Positions 17,229 to 26,066 of a stretch of 64,000 bases of DNA are shown here, piece after piece (within the stretch, counting starts at the first letter, position 1; each line of letters opens with the position of its first letter). A model generated the notes under the pieces. The model was given only the letters and a program-made list of their open reading frames with translations, made no database searches and was not told where the DNA came from. The stretch comes from RPQJ01 sp963706535 (GTDB lineage Bacteria; Pseudomonadota; Gammaproteobacteria; Steroidobacterales; Steroidobacteraceae): assembly GCA_963706535.1 (NCBI GenBank), contig CAVPMU010000004.1:62001-126000 (forward strand). The letters run 5' to 3'. The translations under genes and the position numbers were made by a program.

Positions 17229-18614
17229 TCAGCCGTAGCGCTCGACCAGCAGCGCGTACAACGCACGCACCGCTTGCGGCTCGCCACCCACCGGGCGGCC
17301 GGGGCGCTCCCTGGGATTCCAGGCGTAGAGGTCGCAGTGCAGCCAGTCGCGCGACTCGGTGACGAAACGGCGCAGGAACAGGCCGCCGATGACTGCGCCG
17401 GCGAAGGCGGACCCGGACACATTATTGAAGTCCGCCACCTTGCTCGCGAGCTCGTCGTCGTAGCCATCCCACAGCGGCATCGGCCACAGCGGATCGGCGA
17501 GCGCCCGGCCGTGGCGCTGCACTGCCGCGACGGTATCGCCCTGCGTGCCGAACAGAGCCGGGAGTTCCGGACCCAGTGCGATACGCGCGGCGCCGGTGAG
17601 CGTCGCGAGGTCGATGAGCAGGTCCGGACGCTCGGCATCGGCCGCCGCCAGCGCGTCGGCGAGCACGAGGCGGCCCTCGGCGTCCGTGTTGCCGACCTCC
17701 ACGGTGAGGCCCTTGCGCATGCGCAGCACGTCGCCGGGCCGGTAGGCGTTGCCGGCGATCGCATTCTCGACCGCCGGGACGAGCACGCGCAGCCGCACCG
17801 GCAAGGCGCTCTCCATGACCATGCGCGCGAGCGCAAGCACACAGGCGGCGCCGCCCATGTCCTTCTTCATGAGCAGCATGCCCTGCGGATTCTTGATGTC
17901 GAGGCCGCCGGAGTCGAAGCAGACGCCCTTGCCGACGAGGGTTACCGACGGGGCTCCCGGGTCGCCCCAGCTGAAATCGATCAGTCGCGGAGCCGAGTCC
18001 GCGGCCCTGCCGACCGCGTGGATGGCGGGAAAGCCCTCGCGCAGCGCATCGCCCGCGACGACGCGGCCGCGCGCACCCGAGCGTGTCGCCATCTCCATGG
18101 CTTCCTCGGCCAGGCGTTGCGGCGTGAGGTCGGCCGCCGGCGTGTTGATCAGGTCGCGCGCCATCGCGAGCGCCGCCGACATGCGCCGCACGTAGCTCAT
18201 GTCCGCGAGTTGCGGCGGCACGAGTGACGTCGCGACGGATGCACGCGGCTTGCTGCGGAAACGCTCGAAGCGATACCGGCCGTGCGCCCAACCGATGGCG
18301 GCGGCCGTCGCGGCGGGCGCCGGCAATGCCGTCTCGATGCGCCAGGCACCGGCCGGCAGCCGGTCGGGCGCCCCCGCGAGATGCCAGGGCTCGAGGCTTT
18401 CGACCGACACGAGCGAACCGAGCCCGAGCACAGCCCCTCGGACGCGGCCGTCCGGCGCAGCCAGCGCGGCGACCTGGTGCCGCTCCGCGCGGAACCCGGT
18501 GGCCGACAGCCACGAGCGAGTCGAGGCATCCTGCCCGGCGAGCCACGATTCCAGGTCGCGCTCGGCGACCAGCCAGAGCGGCCTCGCGGCCGCGGTCTCT
18601 CGATCTTCGAACAT
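17229..18614 (-). CDS. Leucyl aminopeptidase family M17 protein
   Basis: A cytosolic two-metal aminopeptidase of the M17 (PepA) family. The metal and catalytic region is complete: GKGVCFDSGGLDIKN near residue 228 (catalytic lysine and metal ligands), KKDMGGAA near 251 and the signature NTDAEGRL near 313. With 461 residues the N-terminal domain is shorter than that of E. coli PepA. The ATG at 18614 is chosen because a start 16 codons upstream would run over the divergent ilv leader promoter. The first gene of a minus-strand pair, it is divergent from the ilvC operon. Confidence 0.92.
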   Translation of the reverse strand: MFEDRETAAARPLWLVAERDLESWLAGQDASTRSWLSATGFRAERHQVAALAAPDGRVRGAVLGLGSLVSVESLEPWHLAGAPDRLPAGAWRIETALPAPAATAAAIGWAHGRYRFERFRSKPRASVATSLVPPQLADMSYVRRMSAALAMARDLINTPAADLTPQRLAEEAMEMATRSGARGRVVAGDALREGFPAIHAVGRAADSAPRLIDFSWGDPGAPSVTLVGKGVCFDSGGLDIKNPQGMLLMKKDMGGAACVLALARMVMESALPVRLRVLVPAVENAIAGNAYRPGDVLRMRKGLTVEVGNTDAEGRLVLADALAAADAERPDLLIDLATLTGAARIALGPELPALFGTQGDTVAAVQRHGRALADPLWPMPLWDGYDDELASKVADFNNVSGSAFAGAVIGGLFLRRFVTESRDWLHCDLYAWNPRERPGRPVGGEPQAVRALYALLVERYG

Positions 18615-18651
18615 GACGCCAAGCTTAGCCGAGTTTCTTTTTGCAGTGCGG

Positions 18652-18681
18652 TTGACAATCAACTGCCCGCTATGCTGCTAT
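18652..18681 (+). promoter_or_regulatory. Promoter of the ilvC-leu operon leader
   Basis: A consensus TTGACA (18652-18657) is followed after 18 bases by TGCTAT (18676-18681). Transcription would start near 18688, giving a leader of about 255 bases before ilvC that contains a leucine-rich peptide and a terminator. Confidence 0.65.
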
Positions 18682-18719
18682 CTCCCACTCTGGCCGACCG
18701 TTCCACAGGCAGGCTTTCG

Positions 18720-18833
18720 ATGGAGTTCGAGGTTCGAACCGCTCTCGACGTCAACCCGGCCGCCCGACTGCCGGGCCTGCTGCTTGCTCTGCTGGCGCTG
18801 CTTCCCCCCGGGAGGTGCGGGGCCCCGGCCTGA
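18720..18833 (+). CDS. Leucine-rich leader peptide of the ilvC-leu attenuator
   Basis: A 37-residue reading frame between the promoter and ilvC. Its second half is GLLLALLALLPPGRCGAPA: eight leucine codons in a stretch of ten, followed by a Pro-Pro-Gly/Cys-Gly tail that resembles the end of the E. coli ilv leader peptide (PPCGAALG). Ribosomes stalling at the leucine codons when Leu-tRNA is scarce would allow an antiterminator to form ahead of the hairpin at 18861. AGGCAGG before the ATG may be the ribosome site. An in-frame ATG at 18672 overlaps the -10 box and is unlikely. The role follows the classical attenuation model; no experiment is visible here. Confidence 0.75.
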   Translation: MEFEVRTALDVNPAARLPGLLLALLALLPPGRCGAPA

Positions 18834-18860
18834 AGGCGCTTAGGCGCAGACGGATACCAG

Positions 18861-18904
18861 GAACCCCGCACCGGACCCGCTCCGGCGCGGGGTTCTTCGT
18901 TTCT
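18861..18904 (+). terminator. Attenuator terminator upstream of ilvC
   Basis: A 9-bp outer stem (GAACCCCGC at 18861-18869 with GCGGGGTTC at 18887-18895) continues inward with CCGGA/TCCGG, followed by TTCGTTTCT. It lies 28 bases after the leader peptide stop and 39 bases before ilvC, the right place for an attenuator. Confidence 0.82.
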
Positions 18905-18942
18905 ACGGACATACTTTCACTGGATGCATTGAGGAGTTTCAG

Positions 18943-19932
18943 ATGCGCGCGTACTCGAAGAAAGACGTCGACAAGAAGGCCCTGAAGGGCGCCCGGATCG
19001 CCGTGGTCGGCTATGGGAGCCAGGGTCGCGCGCACGCGCTCAACCTCAAGGACTCCGGCTACGACGTGGTGATCGGCGTCCGCAAGGGCGACAGCTGGAA
19101 GAAGGCGAAGAAGGACGGCCTCGCCGTCGCGACGCCGGCCGAGGCGGTCAAGGGCGCGACGCTGGTCGCCCTGCTCACGCCCGACACCACGCAGGCCGAG
19201 AACTACAAGGAGATCCGGCCGAACCTCGCGCAGGGCGCCACGCTGCTGTTCGCGCATGGATTCAACATCCACTTCAAGCAGATCAAGCCGCGCAAGGACC
19301 TCGACGTGGTGCTGATCGCGCCCAAGGGCCCGGGCGACCTCGTCCGCCGTCAATACCAGCAGGGCCGCGGCGTGCCGTGCCTCATCGCGGTGTTCCAGGA
19401 TGCTTCCGGCAAGGCCAGGGCCAAGGCGCTCGCCTATGCCGACGGCATCGGCGGCACGCGTGCCGCCGTCATCGAGACGACCTTCAAGGAGGAGACCGAG
19501 ACCGACCTGTTCGGCGAGCAGGCGGTGCTGTGCGGCGGCGCCACGGAGCTGGTGCTGAAGGGCTTCGAGACGCTGACCGAGGCCGGCTACCAGCCGGAGG
19601 TCGCCTACTACGAATGCCTGCACGAGTTGAAGCTGATCGTCGACCTGCTGCACGAGGGCGGGCTCGCGAAGATGCACAAGTACATCTCGCACACCGCCAA
19701 GTGGGGCGACCTGACGCGCGGTCCGCGCGTGGTCAACGCCGCCACCAAGAAGGAAATGAAGAAGATCCTCAAGGAAGTACAGGACGGCACGTTCGCGCGC
19801 CAGTGGATCCGCGAGAACAAGACCGGTCGCAGGAAGTACGACGCGCTGATGAAGAAGGACCTCGCGCACCCGATCGAGAAGGTCGGCGCCGGGTTGCGCG
19901 GCCACATGCCCTGGTTGAACGACGGAAGGTAA
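18943..19932 (+). CDS. ilvC: Ketol-acid reductoisomerase (class I)
   Basis: IlvC isomerises and reduces acetolactate or acetohydroxybutyrate with NADPH in branched-chain amino-acid synthesis. The 329-residue length is that of the short class I enzymes. The Rossmann motif GYGSQGRAHALNL is at residue 24, the cofactor loop VRKGDSWKKAKKDG at residue 46, and the metal-binding ETTFKEETETDLFGEQ near residue 186. It is the first structural gene after the leucine attenuator and overlaps the next gene region closely (leuA starts within ten bases). Confidence 0.97.
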   Translation: MRAYSKKDVDKKALKGARIAVVGYGSQGRAHALNLKDSGYDVVIGVRKGDSWKKAKKDGLAVATPAEAVKGATLVALLTPDTTQAENYKEIRPNLAQGATLLFAHGFNIHFKQIKPRKDLDVVLIAPKGPGDLVRRQYQQGRGVPCLIAVFQDASGKARAKALAYADGIGGTRAAVIETTFKEETETDLFGEQAVLCGGATELVLKGFETLTEAGYQPEVAYYECLHELKLIVDLLHEGGLAKMHKYISHTAKWGDLTRGPRVVNAATKKEMKKILKEVQDGTFARQWIRENKTGRRKYDALMKKDLAHPIEKVGAGLRGHMPWLNDGR

Positions 19933-19937
19933 TGCCC

Positions 19938-21527
19938 ATGTCCACCCCCGCCCGCGACCCGAACCGCGTCCTGATCTTCGACACCACGCTGCGCGACGGC
20001 GAGCAATCGCCTGGCTGCAGCATGACCCAGCCGGAGAAGCTGCGGGTCGCGCGGGCGCTGGCGGAGCTCGGGGTGGACATCATCGAAGCGGGTTTTCCCG
20101 CCGCCTCGCGCGGCGACTGGGAAGCGGTGCGCGAGATCGCGCGCGAGGTGCGGGGGCCGGTGATCGCCGGCCTCGCGCGCTGCAATCGCGAGGACATCGA
20201 CAAGGCGTGGGGCGCCGTGCAGGAAGCGGCCCGCCCGCGCCTGCACGTGTTCCTCGCCACCAGCGCCATCCATCGCGAACACAAGCTCAACATGGCCAAG
20301 GAGGAGATCATCCACACGGCCGTGCAGGGCGTGCGCTACGCGCGCAGCCTGTGCGAGGACGTCGAGTTCTCGCCCGAGGACGCCTCGCGCACCGAGCTCG
20401 AGTTCCTGCGCGAGGTGGTCGAGGCGGCCATCGAGGCCGGCGCCACCACGATCAACGTCCCGGACACCGTGGGCTACGCGGTGCCCGAGGAATTCCACGA
20501 GGTTTTCGACTACCTGAGGCAGAACGTGAAGGGCGCCGACCGGGTGACCTTCAGCGTGCACTGCCACGACGACCTCGGCATGGCGGTCGCCAACAGCATG
20601 GCGGCCGTGCGCGCCGGTGCGCGCCAGGTCGAGTGCACCATCAACGGCATCGGCGAGCGGGCGGGCAACTGCTCGCTCGAAGAGATCGTCATGGCCATCA
20701 AGACCCGCGAGGGGCTGTTCGGCCTGCACACCGGCATCGACTCGCGCAAGCTCTTCCCGACCAGCCGCCTGCTCTCGAGCATCACCGGCATGCCCATTCC
20801 CCGCAACAAGGCGGTGGTGGGCGAGAACGCATTCGCGCACGAGTCGGGCATCCACCAGCACGGCATGCTGAAGCACCACTCGACCTACGAGATCATGCGT
20901 CCGCAGGACGTCGGCATGTCCCGGACGCACCTCGTGCTCGGCAAGCACAGCGGGCGTGCGGCGCTGCGCGAGCGCATCAGGGAGCTCGGCTTCGAGCTGT
21001 CCGACGCCGAACTCGCGCGCGTGTTCGAGGAGTTCAAGGCGCTCGCGGACAAGAAGAAGGAGCTGTTCGACGGCGACCTCGAGGCGCTGGTGCTCAAGGC
21101 CGAGTTCGGCGCGAGCGGCCCGTGGCATCTCGAGAGCCTGCACGCGGTCAGCGACTCGGCCGGCGGCGCGATGGCCGGCATCGGGCTGCGCCACAACGAC
21201 GGCCGGCTCGTCTCGCTCGAGCAGACGGGCGACGGCCCCGTGGACGCGGCCTTCAAGGCGATCGAGGCCGCGACGGAGGTTCCCGTCACGTTGCGCAAGT
21301 TCGAGGTGCGCAGCGTCACGATGGGCGAGGACGCGCAGGGCGAGGCGGTCGTCACCGTCGAGCACAACGGCCGTTCCTATCGCGGCTCGAGCGTCACCAC
21401 CGACATCGTGGAATCGGGCGTGCGCGCCTTCCTCGAGGTGGTGAACCAGATCGAGTCCACGCGCGCGACCGGCGCACGCGCCGAGCGCCGCGCCCCCGAG
21501 GCCGAGGAAGCGGCCTCCAGCATCTGA
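19938..21527 (+). CDS. leuA: 2-isopropylmalate synthase
   Basis: LeuA condenses acetyl-CoA with 2-ketoisovalerate, the first step of leucine synthesis. The catalytic TIM barrel starts with FDTTLRDGEQSPG near residue 13 and contains the metal ligands HCHDDLGMAVANS near residue 206. A C-terminal leucine-binding regulatory domain follows from about residue 395. At 529 residues it is a full-length, feedback-type enzyme. The ATG at 19938 is preferred over 19932 because GGAAGG lies eight bases before it, whereas the earlier ATG overlaps the ilvC stop. Confidence 0.97.
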   Translation: MSTPARDPNRVLIFDTTLRDGEQSPGCSMTQPEKLRVARALAELGVDIIEAGFPAASRGDWEAVREIAREVRGPVIAGLARCNREDIDKAWGAVQEAARPRLHVFLATSAIHREHKLNMAKEEIIHTAVQGVRYARSLCEDVEFSPEDASRTELEFLREVVEAAIEAGATTINVPDTVGYAVPEEFHEVFDYLRQNVKGADRVTFSVHCHDDLGMAVANSMAAVRAGARQVECTINGIGERAGNCSLEEIVMAIKTREGLFGLHTGIDSRKLFPTSRLLSSITGMPIPRNKAVVGENAFAHESGIHQHGMLKHHSTYEIMRPQDVGMSRTHLVLGKHSGRAALRERIRELGFELSDAELARVFEEFKALADKKKELFDGDLEALVLKAEFGASGPWHLESLHAVSDSAGGAMAGIGLRHNDGRLVSLEQTGDGPVDAAFKAIEAATEVPVTLRKFEVRSVTMGEDAQGEAVVTVEHNGRSYRGSSVTTDIVESGVRAFLEVVNQIESTRATGARAERRAPEAEEAASSI

Positions 21528-21552
21528 ACGCATTGCGCCGACCGGAGCCCGA

Positions 21553-22956
21553 ATGACCGCGAAGACCCTGTTCCAGAAGGTCTGGGAACGGCACGAAGTC
21601 GTGCCCGAGACCCCGGACACCCCTGCCGTCCTCTACATCGACCTGCACCTCGTGCACGAGGTCACTTCGCCGCAGGCGTTCTCGGTGCTGCGTGGGCGCG
21701 GGCTGCCGGTCCGCCGGCTCGACCGCACGCTCGCGACCATGGACCACTCCACGCCCACCGACACCGCGCAGGTCTTCGGCGGCGTGCCGATCGCGCTCGA
21801 GTCGGCGGCGAAGCAGATCCGCCAGCTCGAGGCGAATTGCGCCGAGTTCGGCGTCGAGCTGATCGGGCTCAAGGACGGTCGCCGCGGCATCGTGCACGTC
21901 ATCGGCCCGGAGAGCGGCGCCACCCAGCCCGGCAAGACCATCGTCTGCGGCGACAGCCACACGAGCACCCACGGCGCGTTCGGCGCACTCGCCTTCGGTA
22001 TCGGCACGACCGAGGTCGGCTACGTGCTCGCGACCCAGTGCCTGCTGCAGCGCAAGCCGCGCACGCTCGCGATCGAGGTGGACGGCCGCCTCGGGCCCGG
22101 CGTCACGGCCAAGGACCTCGTGCTCGCGATCATCGGCCGCATCGGCGTGAACGGCGGCACCGGCCACGTGATCGAGTACCGCGGACCCGCCATCGAAGCG
22201 CTCTCCATGGACGAGCGCATGACCCTCTGCAACATGTCCATCGAGGCGGGGGCGCGCGCCGGGATGGTCGCACCGGACGAGACGACGTTCGCCTACCTCG
22301 CGGGCCGCCCGCGCGCGCCGCAGGGCGAGGCCTGGGACCGCGCCGTGGCCGACTGGCGCACGCTCGGCACCGACGCGGGCGCGACCTTCGACCGCACCGT
22401 GCGCCTCGACGCCGGCGCCGTGGAGCCGATGATCACCTACGGCACGAATCCCGGCATGGTCGCCCCGGTGTCGGGCCGCGTGCCGGAGCGTCCGGGCGAC
22501 GCCGTCTTCGCCAAGTCGCTGGCCTACATGGGGCTGCAGCCGGGCGAGTCGCTGCGCGACAGGCCGGTGCAGGTGGTGTTCATCGGCAGCTGCACCAACG
22601 CACGCCTGTCCGACCTCGAACTCGCCGCGAAGGTGTTCGCCGGACGCAAAGTCGCGCCGGGCGTCCGCGCACTCGTGGTGCCCGGCTCACAGCAGATCAA
22701 GCGTGAGGCGGAAGCGCTCGGCCTCGCGCAGGTGTTCCTGGATGCGGGCGCCGAATGGCGCGAGTCGGGCTGCTCGATGTGCCTCGGCATGAACGGCGAC
22801 CTCGTGCCGGCGGGCAGCTATTGCGTCAGTACCAGCAACCGCAATTTCGAAGGCCGGCAGGGAGCGGGCGCACGCACGCTGCTCGCCAGCCCGGCGACCG
22901 CGGCCGCAGCGGCCGTGCGCGGGCGGGTCACCGACCCCCGCGATTTCATCCACTGA
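21553..22956 (+). CDS. leuC: 3-isopropylmalate dehydratase large subunit
   Basis: The iron-sulfur subunit of isopropylmalate isomerase. Cluster cysteines are in FIGSCTNARLSDLE near residue 345 and in SGCSMCLGMNGD near residue 408 (two). CGDSHTSTHGAFG near residue 132 is the substrate-binding segment. The length of 467 residues is normal. GGAG precedes the ATG. It pairs with leuD seven bases downstream. Confidence 0.97.
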   Translation: MTAKTLFQKVWERHEVVPETPDTPAVLYIDLHLVHEVTSPQAFSVLRGRGLPVRRLDRTLATMDHSTPTDTAQVFGGVPIALESAAKQIRQLEANCAEFGVELIGLKDGRRGIVHVIGPESGATQPGKTIVCGDSHTSTHGAFGALAFGIGTTEVGYVLATQCLLQRKPRTLAIEVDGRLGPGVTAKDLVLAIIGRIGVNGGTGHVIEYRGPAIEALSMDERMTLCNMSIEAGARAGMVAPDETTFAYLAGRPRAPQGEAWDRAVADWRTLGTDAGATFDRTVRLDAGAVEPMITYGTNPGMVAPVSGRVPERPGDAVFAKSLAYMGLQPGESLRDRPVQVVFIGSCTNARLSDLELAAKVFAGRKVAPGVRALVVPGSQQIKREAEALGLAQVFLDAGAEWRESGCSMCLGMNGDLVPAGSYCVSTSNRNFEGRQGAGARTLLASPATAAAAAVRGRVTDPRDFIH

Positions 22957-22963
22957 GGCCGCC

Positions 22964-23539
22964 ATGGATCCCATCACCGTCATCCGCTCGCGCACGGTCG
23001 TCATGCCGTCGACCAACATCGACACCGACCAGATCATCCCGGCGCGGTTCCTCACGACCACGACACGCGAAGGACTCGGCAGCGCGCTGTTCGCCGACTG
23101 GCGCTACGACGCGGGCGGCGCGCCACGCCCCGAGTTCGTGCTGAACCGCCCGGAAGCGGGCGGCTGCCGGGTCCTGGTCGCGGGCCGCAACATCGGTTGC
23201 GGTTCCTCGCGCGAGCACGCGCCCTGGGCCTTGCTCGACTACGGGTTCCGCGCCGTCGTGAGCAGCGAGATCGCCGACATCTTCCGCAACAACAGCCTGA
23301 AGAACGGGCTGCTGCCGGTGGTGGTCGACGACGACACGCACCGGTGGCTGCTCGAGCACCCCGGCCTCGAGGTCGAGATCGACCTGCCCTCCGCCACCCT
23401 GCGCCTGCCGGACGGCCGCGAGGCGGGCTTCCCCGTGGAGGCCTTCGCGCGCTACTGCCTGGTGAACGGCGTCGACGAGATGGGCTACCTGCTCGGCCAG
23501 CTGCCGGCGATCGAGGCCTACGAGAGGCGCACGGCATGA
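22964..23539 (+). CDS. leuD: 3-isopropylmalate dehydratase small subunit
   Basis: The swivel-domain partner of LeuC that contributes substrate-recognition residues. The 191-residue protein shows NIDTDQIIPARFL near residue 18, the substrate loop GCGSSREHAPWAL near residue 75 and IFRNNSLKNGLLP near residue 103. Its stop overlaps the start of leuB (ATGA), which implies translational coupling. Confidence 0.97.
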   Translation: MDPITVIRSRTVVMPSTNIDTDQIIPARFLTTTTREGLGSALFADWRYDAGGAPRPEFVLNRPEAGGCRVLVAGRNIGCGSSREHAPWALLDYGFRAVVSSEIADIFRNNSLKNGLLPVVVDDDTHRWLLEHPGLEVEIDLPSATLRLPDGREAGFPVEAFARYCLVNGVDEMGYLLGQLPAIEAYERRTA

Positions 23540-24603
23540 AGCCGCGCATCGCGGTGCTCGGTGGTGACGGCATCGGGCCGGAGGTGACGTCGGAAGCGGT
23601 GCGCGTCCTCGAGGCCGTGGCCGGGCGCTACGGCCACCAGTTCGAGTTCGTCGAGGCGCTGATCGGCGGCGCCGCGATCGACGCGAGTGGCTCGCCATTG
23701 CCAGCGGCCACCATCGAGACCTGCCGCGACAGCCACGCCGTGCTGCTCGGCGCCGTCGGCGGTCCGAAGTGGTCCGATCCGTCCGCCAGCGTGCGTCCCG
23801 AGCAGGGGCTGCTCGAATTGCGCCGCACGCTCGGGCTGTTCGCCAACCTGCGGCCGGTGAAGACGCAGCGCGAGATGCTCGACGCCTCGCCGCTGAAGCC
23901 CGAGGTCGTGTCCGGCGTCGACATCATGGTGGTGCGCGAGCTGACGGGCGGCATCTATTTCGGCCGCAAGAGTCGCAGCGCCGACGAGGCGGAGGACGTT
24001 TGCAGCTACACGCGGGCCGAGATCGAGCGCGTGACCCGCACGGCCGGACGACTCGCCATGGGCCGGCGCAAGCGCATCGTGTCGGTCGACAAGGCGAACG
24101 TGCTCGAGACCTCGCGCCTGTGGCGCACCGTCGTCGAGCAGCTGCTCGGCGCCGAATTTCCCGAAGTGCAACTCGAGCACATGCTGGTCGATGCCGCGGC
24201 GATGCACCTGCTGCGCCGTCCGGCGAGCTTCGACGTGCTGCTGACCGAGAACATGTTCGGCGACATCCTCACCGACGAGGCGTCGATGCTGGCGGGCTCG
24301 CTCGGCCTGCTGCCGTCCGCGTCGCTCGGCGATGGAACGGTCGGAATGTACGAGCCCATCCACGGTTCGGCGCCGGACATCGCCGGGCGCGGCATCGCCA
24401 ATCCGATCGGCACGGTGCTGAGTGCCGCGATGCTGCTCCGGCACTCGCTCGGGCTGGAAACCGAGGCACGGGCCGTCGAGGCGGCCGTGGCGGCTGCACT
24501 GTCGGGCGGCCTGCGGACGGCGGACCTCGCCGCCCCGGGCGCCACGGCAGTGGGCAGTCGGGCGGCCGGCGACGCCATTATCGAGCGTCTTTTGTCTCAG
24601 TAA
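23536..24603 (+). CDS. leuB: 3-isopropylmalate dehydrogenase
   Basis: LeuB oxidatively decarboxylates 3-isopropylmalate with NAD in the third leucine-specific step. The 355-residue protein has LGGDGIGPEV at residue 8, the substrate loop ELRRTLGLFANLRPVK near residue 94 and the metal-binding ENMFGDILTDEASMLAG near residue 238. It closes the ilvC-leuACDB operon. An AT-rich stretch unlike the surroundings follows the stop. Confidence 0.97.
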   Translation: MKPRIAVLGGDGIGPEVTSEAVRVLEAVAGRYGHQFEFVEALIGGAAIDASGSPLPAATIETCRDSHAVLLGAVGGPKWSDPSASVRPEQGLLELRRTLGLFANLRPVKTQREMLDASPLKPEVVSGVDIMVVRELTGGIYFGRKSRSADEAEDVCSYTRAEIERVTRTAGRLAMGRRKRIVSVDKANVLETSRLWRTVVEQLLGAEFPEVQLEHMLVDAAAMHLLRRPASFDVLLTENMFGDILTDEASMLAGSLGLLPSASLGDGTVGMYEPIHGSAPDIAGRGIANPIGTVLSAAMLLRHSLGLETEARAVEAAVAAALSGGLRTADLAAPGATAVGSRAAGDAIIERLLSQ

Positions 24604-24727
24604 TTAATACAATAAAAACATCTAGTTACGTAATTATTCAAAGAATTTACACAAACCGCCCGCCCGCGCTTCGCACGGAGGCCGCCGCCGGCGAAATTCG
24701 ACTGTACAAGGGCCGGAAAGCCGGGGT

Positions 24728-24890
24728 TATACTGCGCGTCCGCGGGCGGCCCCCGATCCCCGCGCCCAGGTTTTCGCGAAGCTTTTCACGTCGAGTGATG
24801 AGGACTTGAGTCGGGTTAGTCTTTGCCTCAGGGAATGAGGCAACTCGGGTCCTGTCTCGAAAGGCCGGCAACGCTGCCGGCCTTTCTTTT
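24728..24890 (+). ncRNA. Candidate structured small RNA between leuB and metB
   Basis: A -10-like TATACT lies at 24728-24733 with TGTACA 19 bases upstream. The downstream sequence folds into a 10-bp stem (GGACTTGAGT 24802-24811 with ACTCGGGTCC 24843-24852, two or three G-U pairs) enclosing a 6-bp hairpin (GCCTCA/TGAGGC, 24825-24841). Right after comes an 11-bp terminator stem (24860-24885) ending in CTTTT. No convincing reading frame covers it. The transcript would be about 150 bases. It matches no RNA family I can recognise. The terminator alone could also serve metB on the other strand. Confidence 0.45.
24860..24890. terminator. Intrinsic terminator after candidate RNA and metB
   Basis: A perfect 11-bp stem (AAAGGCCGGCA and complement) with a 4-base loop is followed by CTTTT on the plus strand. 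On the minus strand the stem ends in CCTTTCG, 13 bases beyond the metB stop, so it may act in both directions. Confidence 0.8.
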
Positions 24891-24902
24891 ATCCGCGATG
24901 CG

Positions 24903-26066
24903 TCAAGCATCCCGTGCAGCATCGAGCCCGCGCTCGAGATCACGCACGAGATCACTGCCCTCTTCTATCCCGACCGAGAGTCGCACCAGCGCGTCCGAAA
25001 TTCCGGCGCGTGACCGCGCCACCGCGTCCATCGCGGCGTGCGTCATGCTCGCCGGGTGAGCGACCAGGCTCTCGACGCCGCCGAGCGACTCGGCCAGCGA
25101 GAAAAGTTCGAGCCGGCCGAGGAACGCGCGCACGTTGTCCAGGCCGCCCGCCAGTTCGAAGCTGACCATCGCACCGAAGGCCTGCTGCTGCGCACGCGCG
25201 AGTGCGTGCCCCGGATGGCTCGCCAGCCCGGGATAGTAGACGCGCGCCACCGCCGGATGCCGCGACAGCATGTCCACCACCTCGGCGGTGTTCTCGCCGT
25301 GGCTGCGCATGCGCGCATGCAGCGTGCGCAGGCCACGCAACGTCAGGTAGCTGTCGAACGCCGCCCCGGTCGCGCCCACGCAGTTCGCCCACCACGCGAG
25401 CTTCTCGTGCAGGTCCGCCCGCGCCGCGACGACCGCGCCGCCCACCACGTCGCTGTGGCCGTTCAGGTACTTGGTCGTCGAATGCACCACGAGGTCCGCC
25501 CCCAGCGCCAGCGGTTGCTGCCACACCGGCGACAGGAACGTGTTGTCCGCGACGACCAGCGCGCCGGCCGCGTGCGCCGCGGACGCGACACGGGCCACGT
25601 CGGTGATGCGCAGCAGCGGATTGCTCGGGGTCTCGATCCACACCAGGGCCGGCTGGCCCGCGAGCGCCGCGTCCAGTTCCTGCGGCTGCTGGAAGTCGAT
25701 GAACCGCACGGCTAGCGACCCACGCTCCCGCAGCGCATTGAAGAGCCGGTAAGTGCCGCCGTAGCAATCGTGCGGCACGACCGCGATGGCGCCCGGCCGC
25801 AGCAGCTGCGTCACCAGCGAGACGGCCGCCATGCCCGAGGAGACGACGACGGCGCCCGCGCCGCCCTCCAGGTCCGCGAGCGCACCGGCCAGCGCATCGC
25901 GCGTCGGGTTGCCGGAGCGCGAGTAGTCGTAGGCGCGCCTCTCGCCGAAGCCGGCGAACGAGAACGTCGATGTGAGGTGGATCGGCGGCACCACGGCGCC
26001 GTACTGGCTGTCGGTGTCCAGGGCGGCCCGGACGGTGCGCGTCTTCTGGCTGGGATCGTTGCTCAT
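24903..26066 (-). CDS. metB: Cystathionine gamma-synthase / O-succinylhomoserine sulfhydrylase family enzyme
   Basis: A PLP enzyme of the Cys/Met metabolism family, 387 residues. The cofactor lysine is in HSTTKYLNGHSDVVGG near residue 200; YSRSGNPTRDAL near residue 48 and WIETPSNPLL near residue 145 are further landmarks. Since metX lies directly upstream with an ATGA overlap, it uses the acylhomoserine that MetX makes and adds cysteine (transsulfuration) or sulfide. Sequence alone does not separate MetB from MetZ-type activity. Transcription is under the SAM riboswitch upstream of metX. Confidence 0.9.
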   Translation of the reverse strand: MSNDPSQKTRTVRAALDTDSQYGAVVPPIHLTSTFSFAGFGERRAYDYSRSGNPTRDALAGALADLEGGAGAVVVSSGMAAVSLVTQLLRPGAIAVVPHDCYGGTYRLFNALRERGSLAVRFIDFQQPQELDAALAGQPALVWIETPSNPLLRITDVARVASAAHAAGALVVADNTFLSPVWQQPLALGADLVVHSTTKYLNGHSDVVGGAVVAARADLHEKLAWWANCVGATGAAFDSYLTLRGLRTLHARMRSHGENTAEVVDMLSRHPAVARVYYPGLASHPGHALARAQQQAFGAMVSFELAGGLDNVRAFLGRLELFSLAESLGGVESLVAHPASMTHAAMDAVARSRAGISDALVRLSVGIEEGSDLVRDLERGLDAARDA

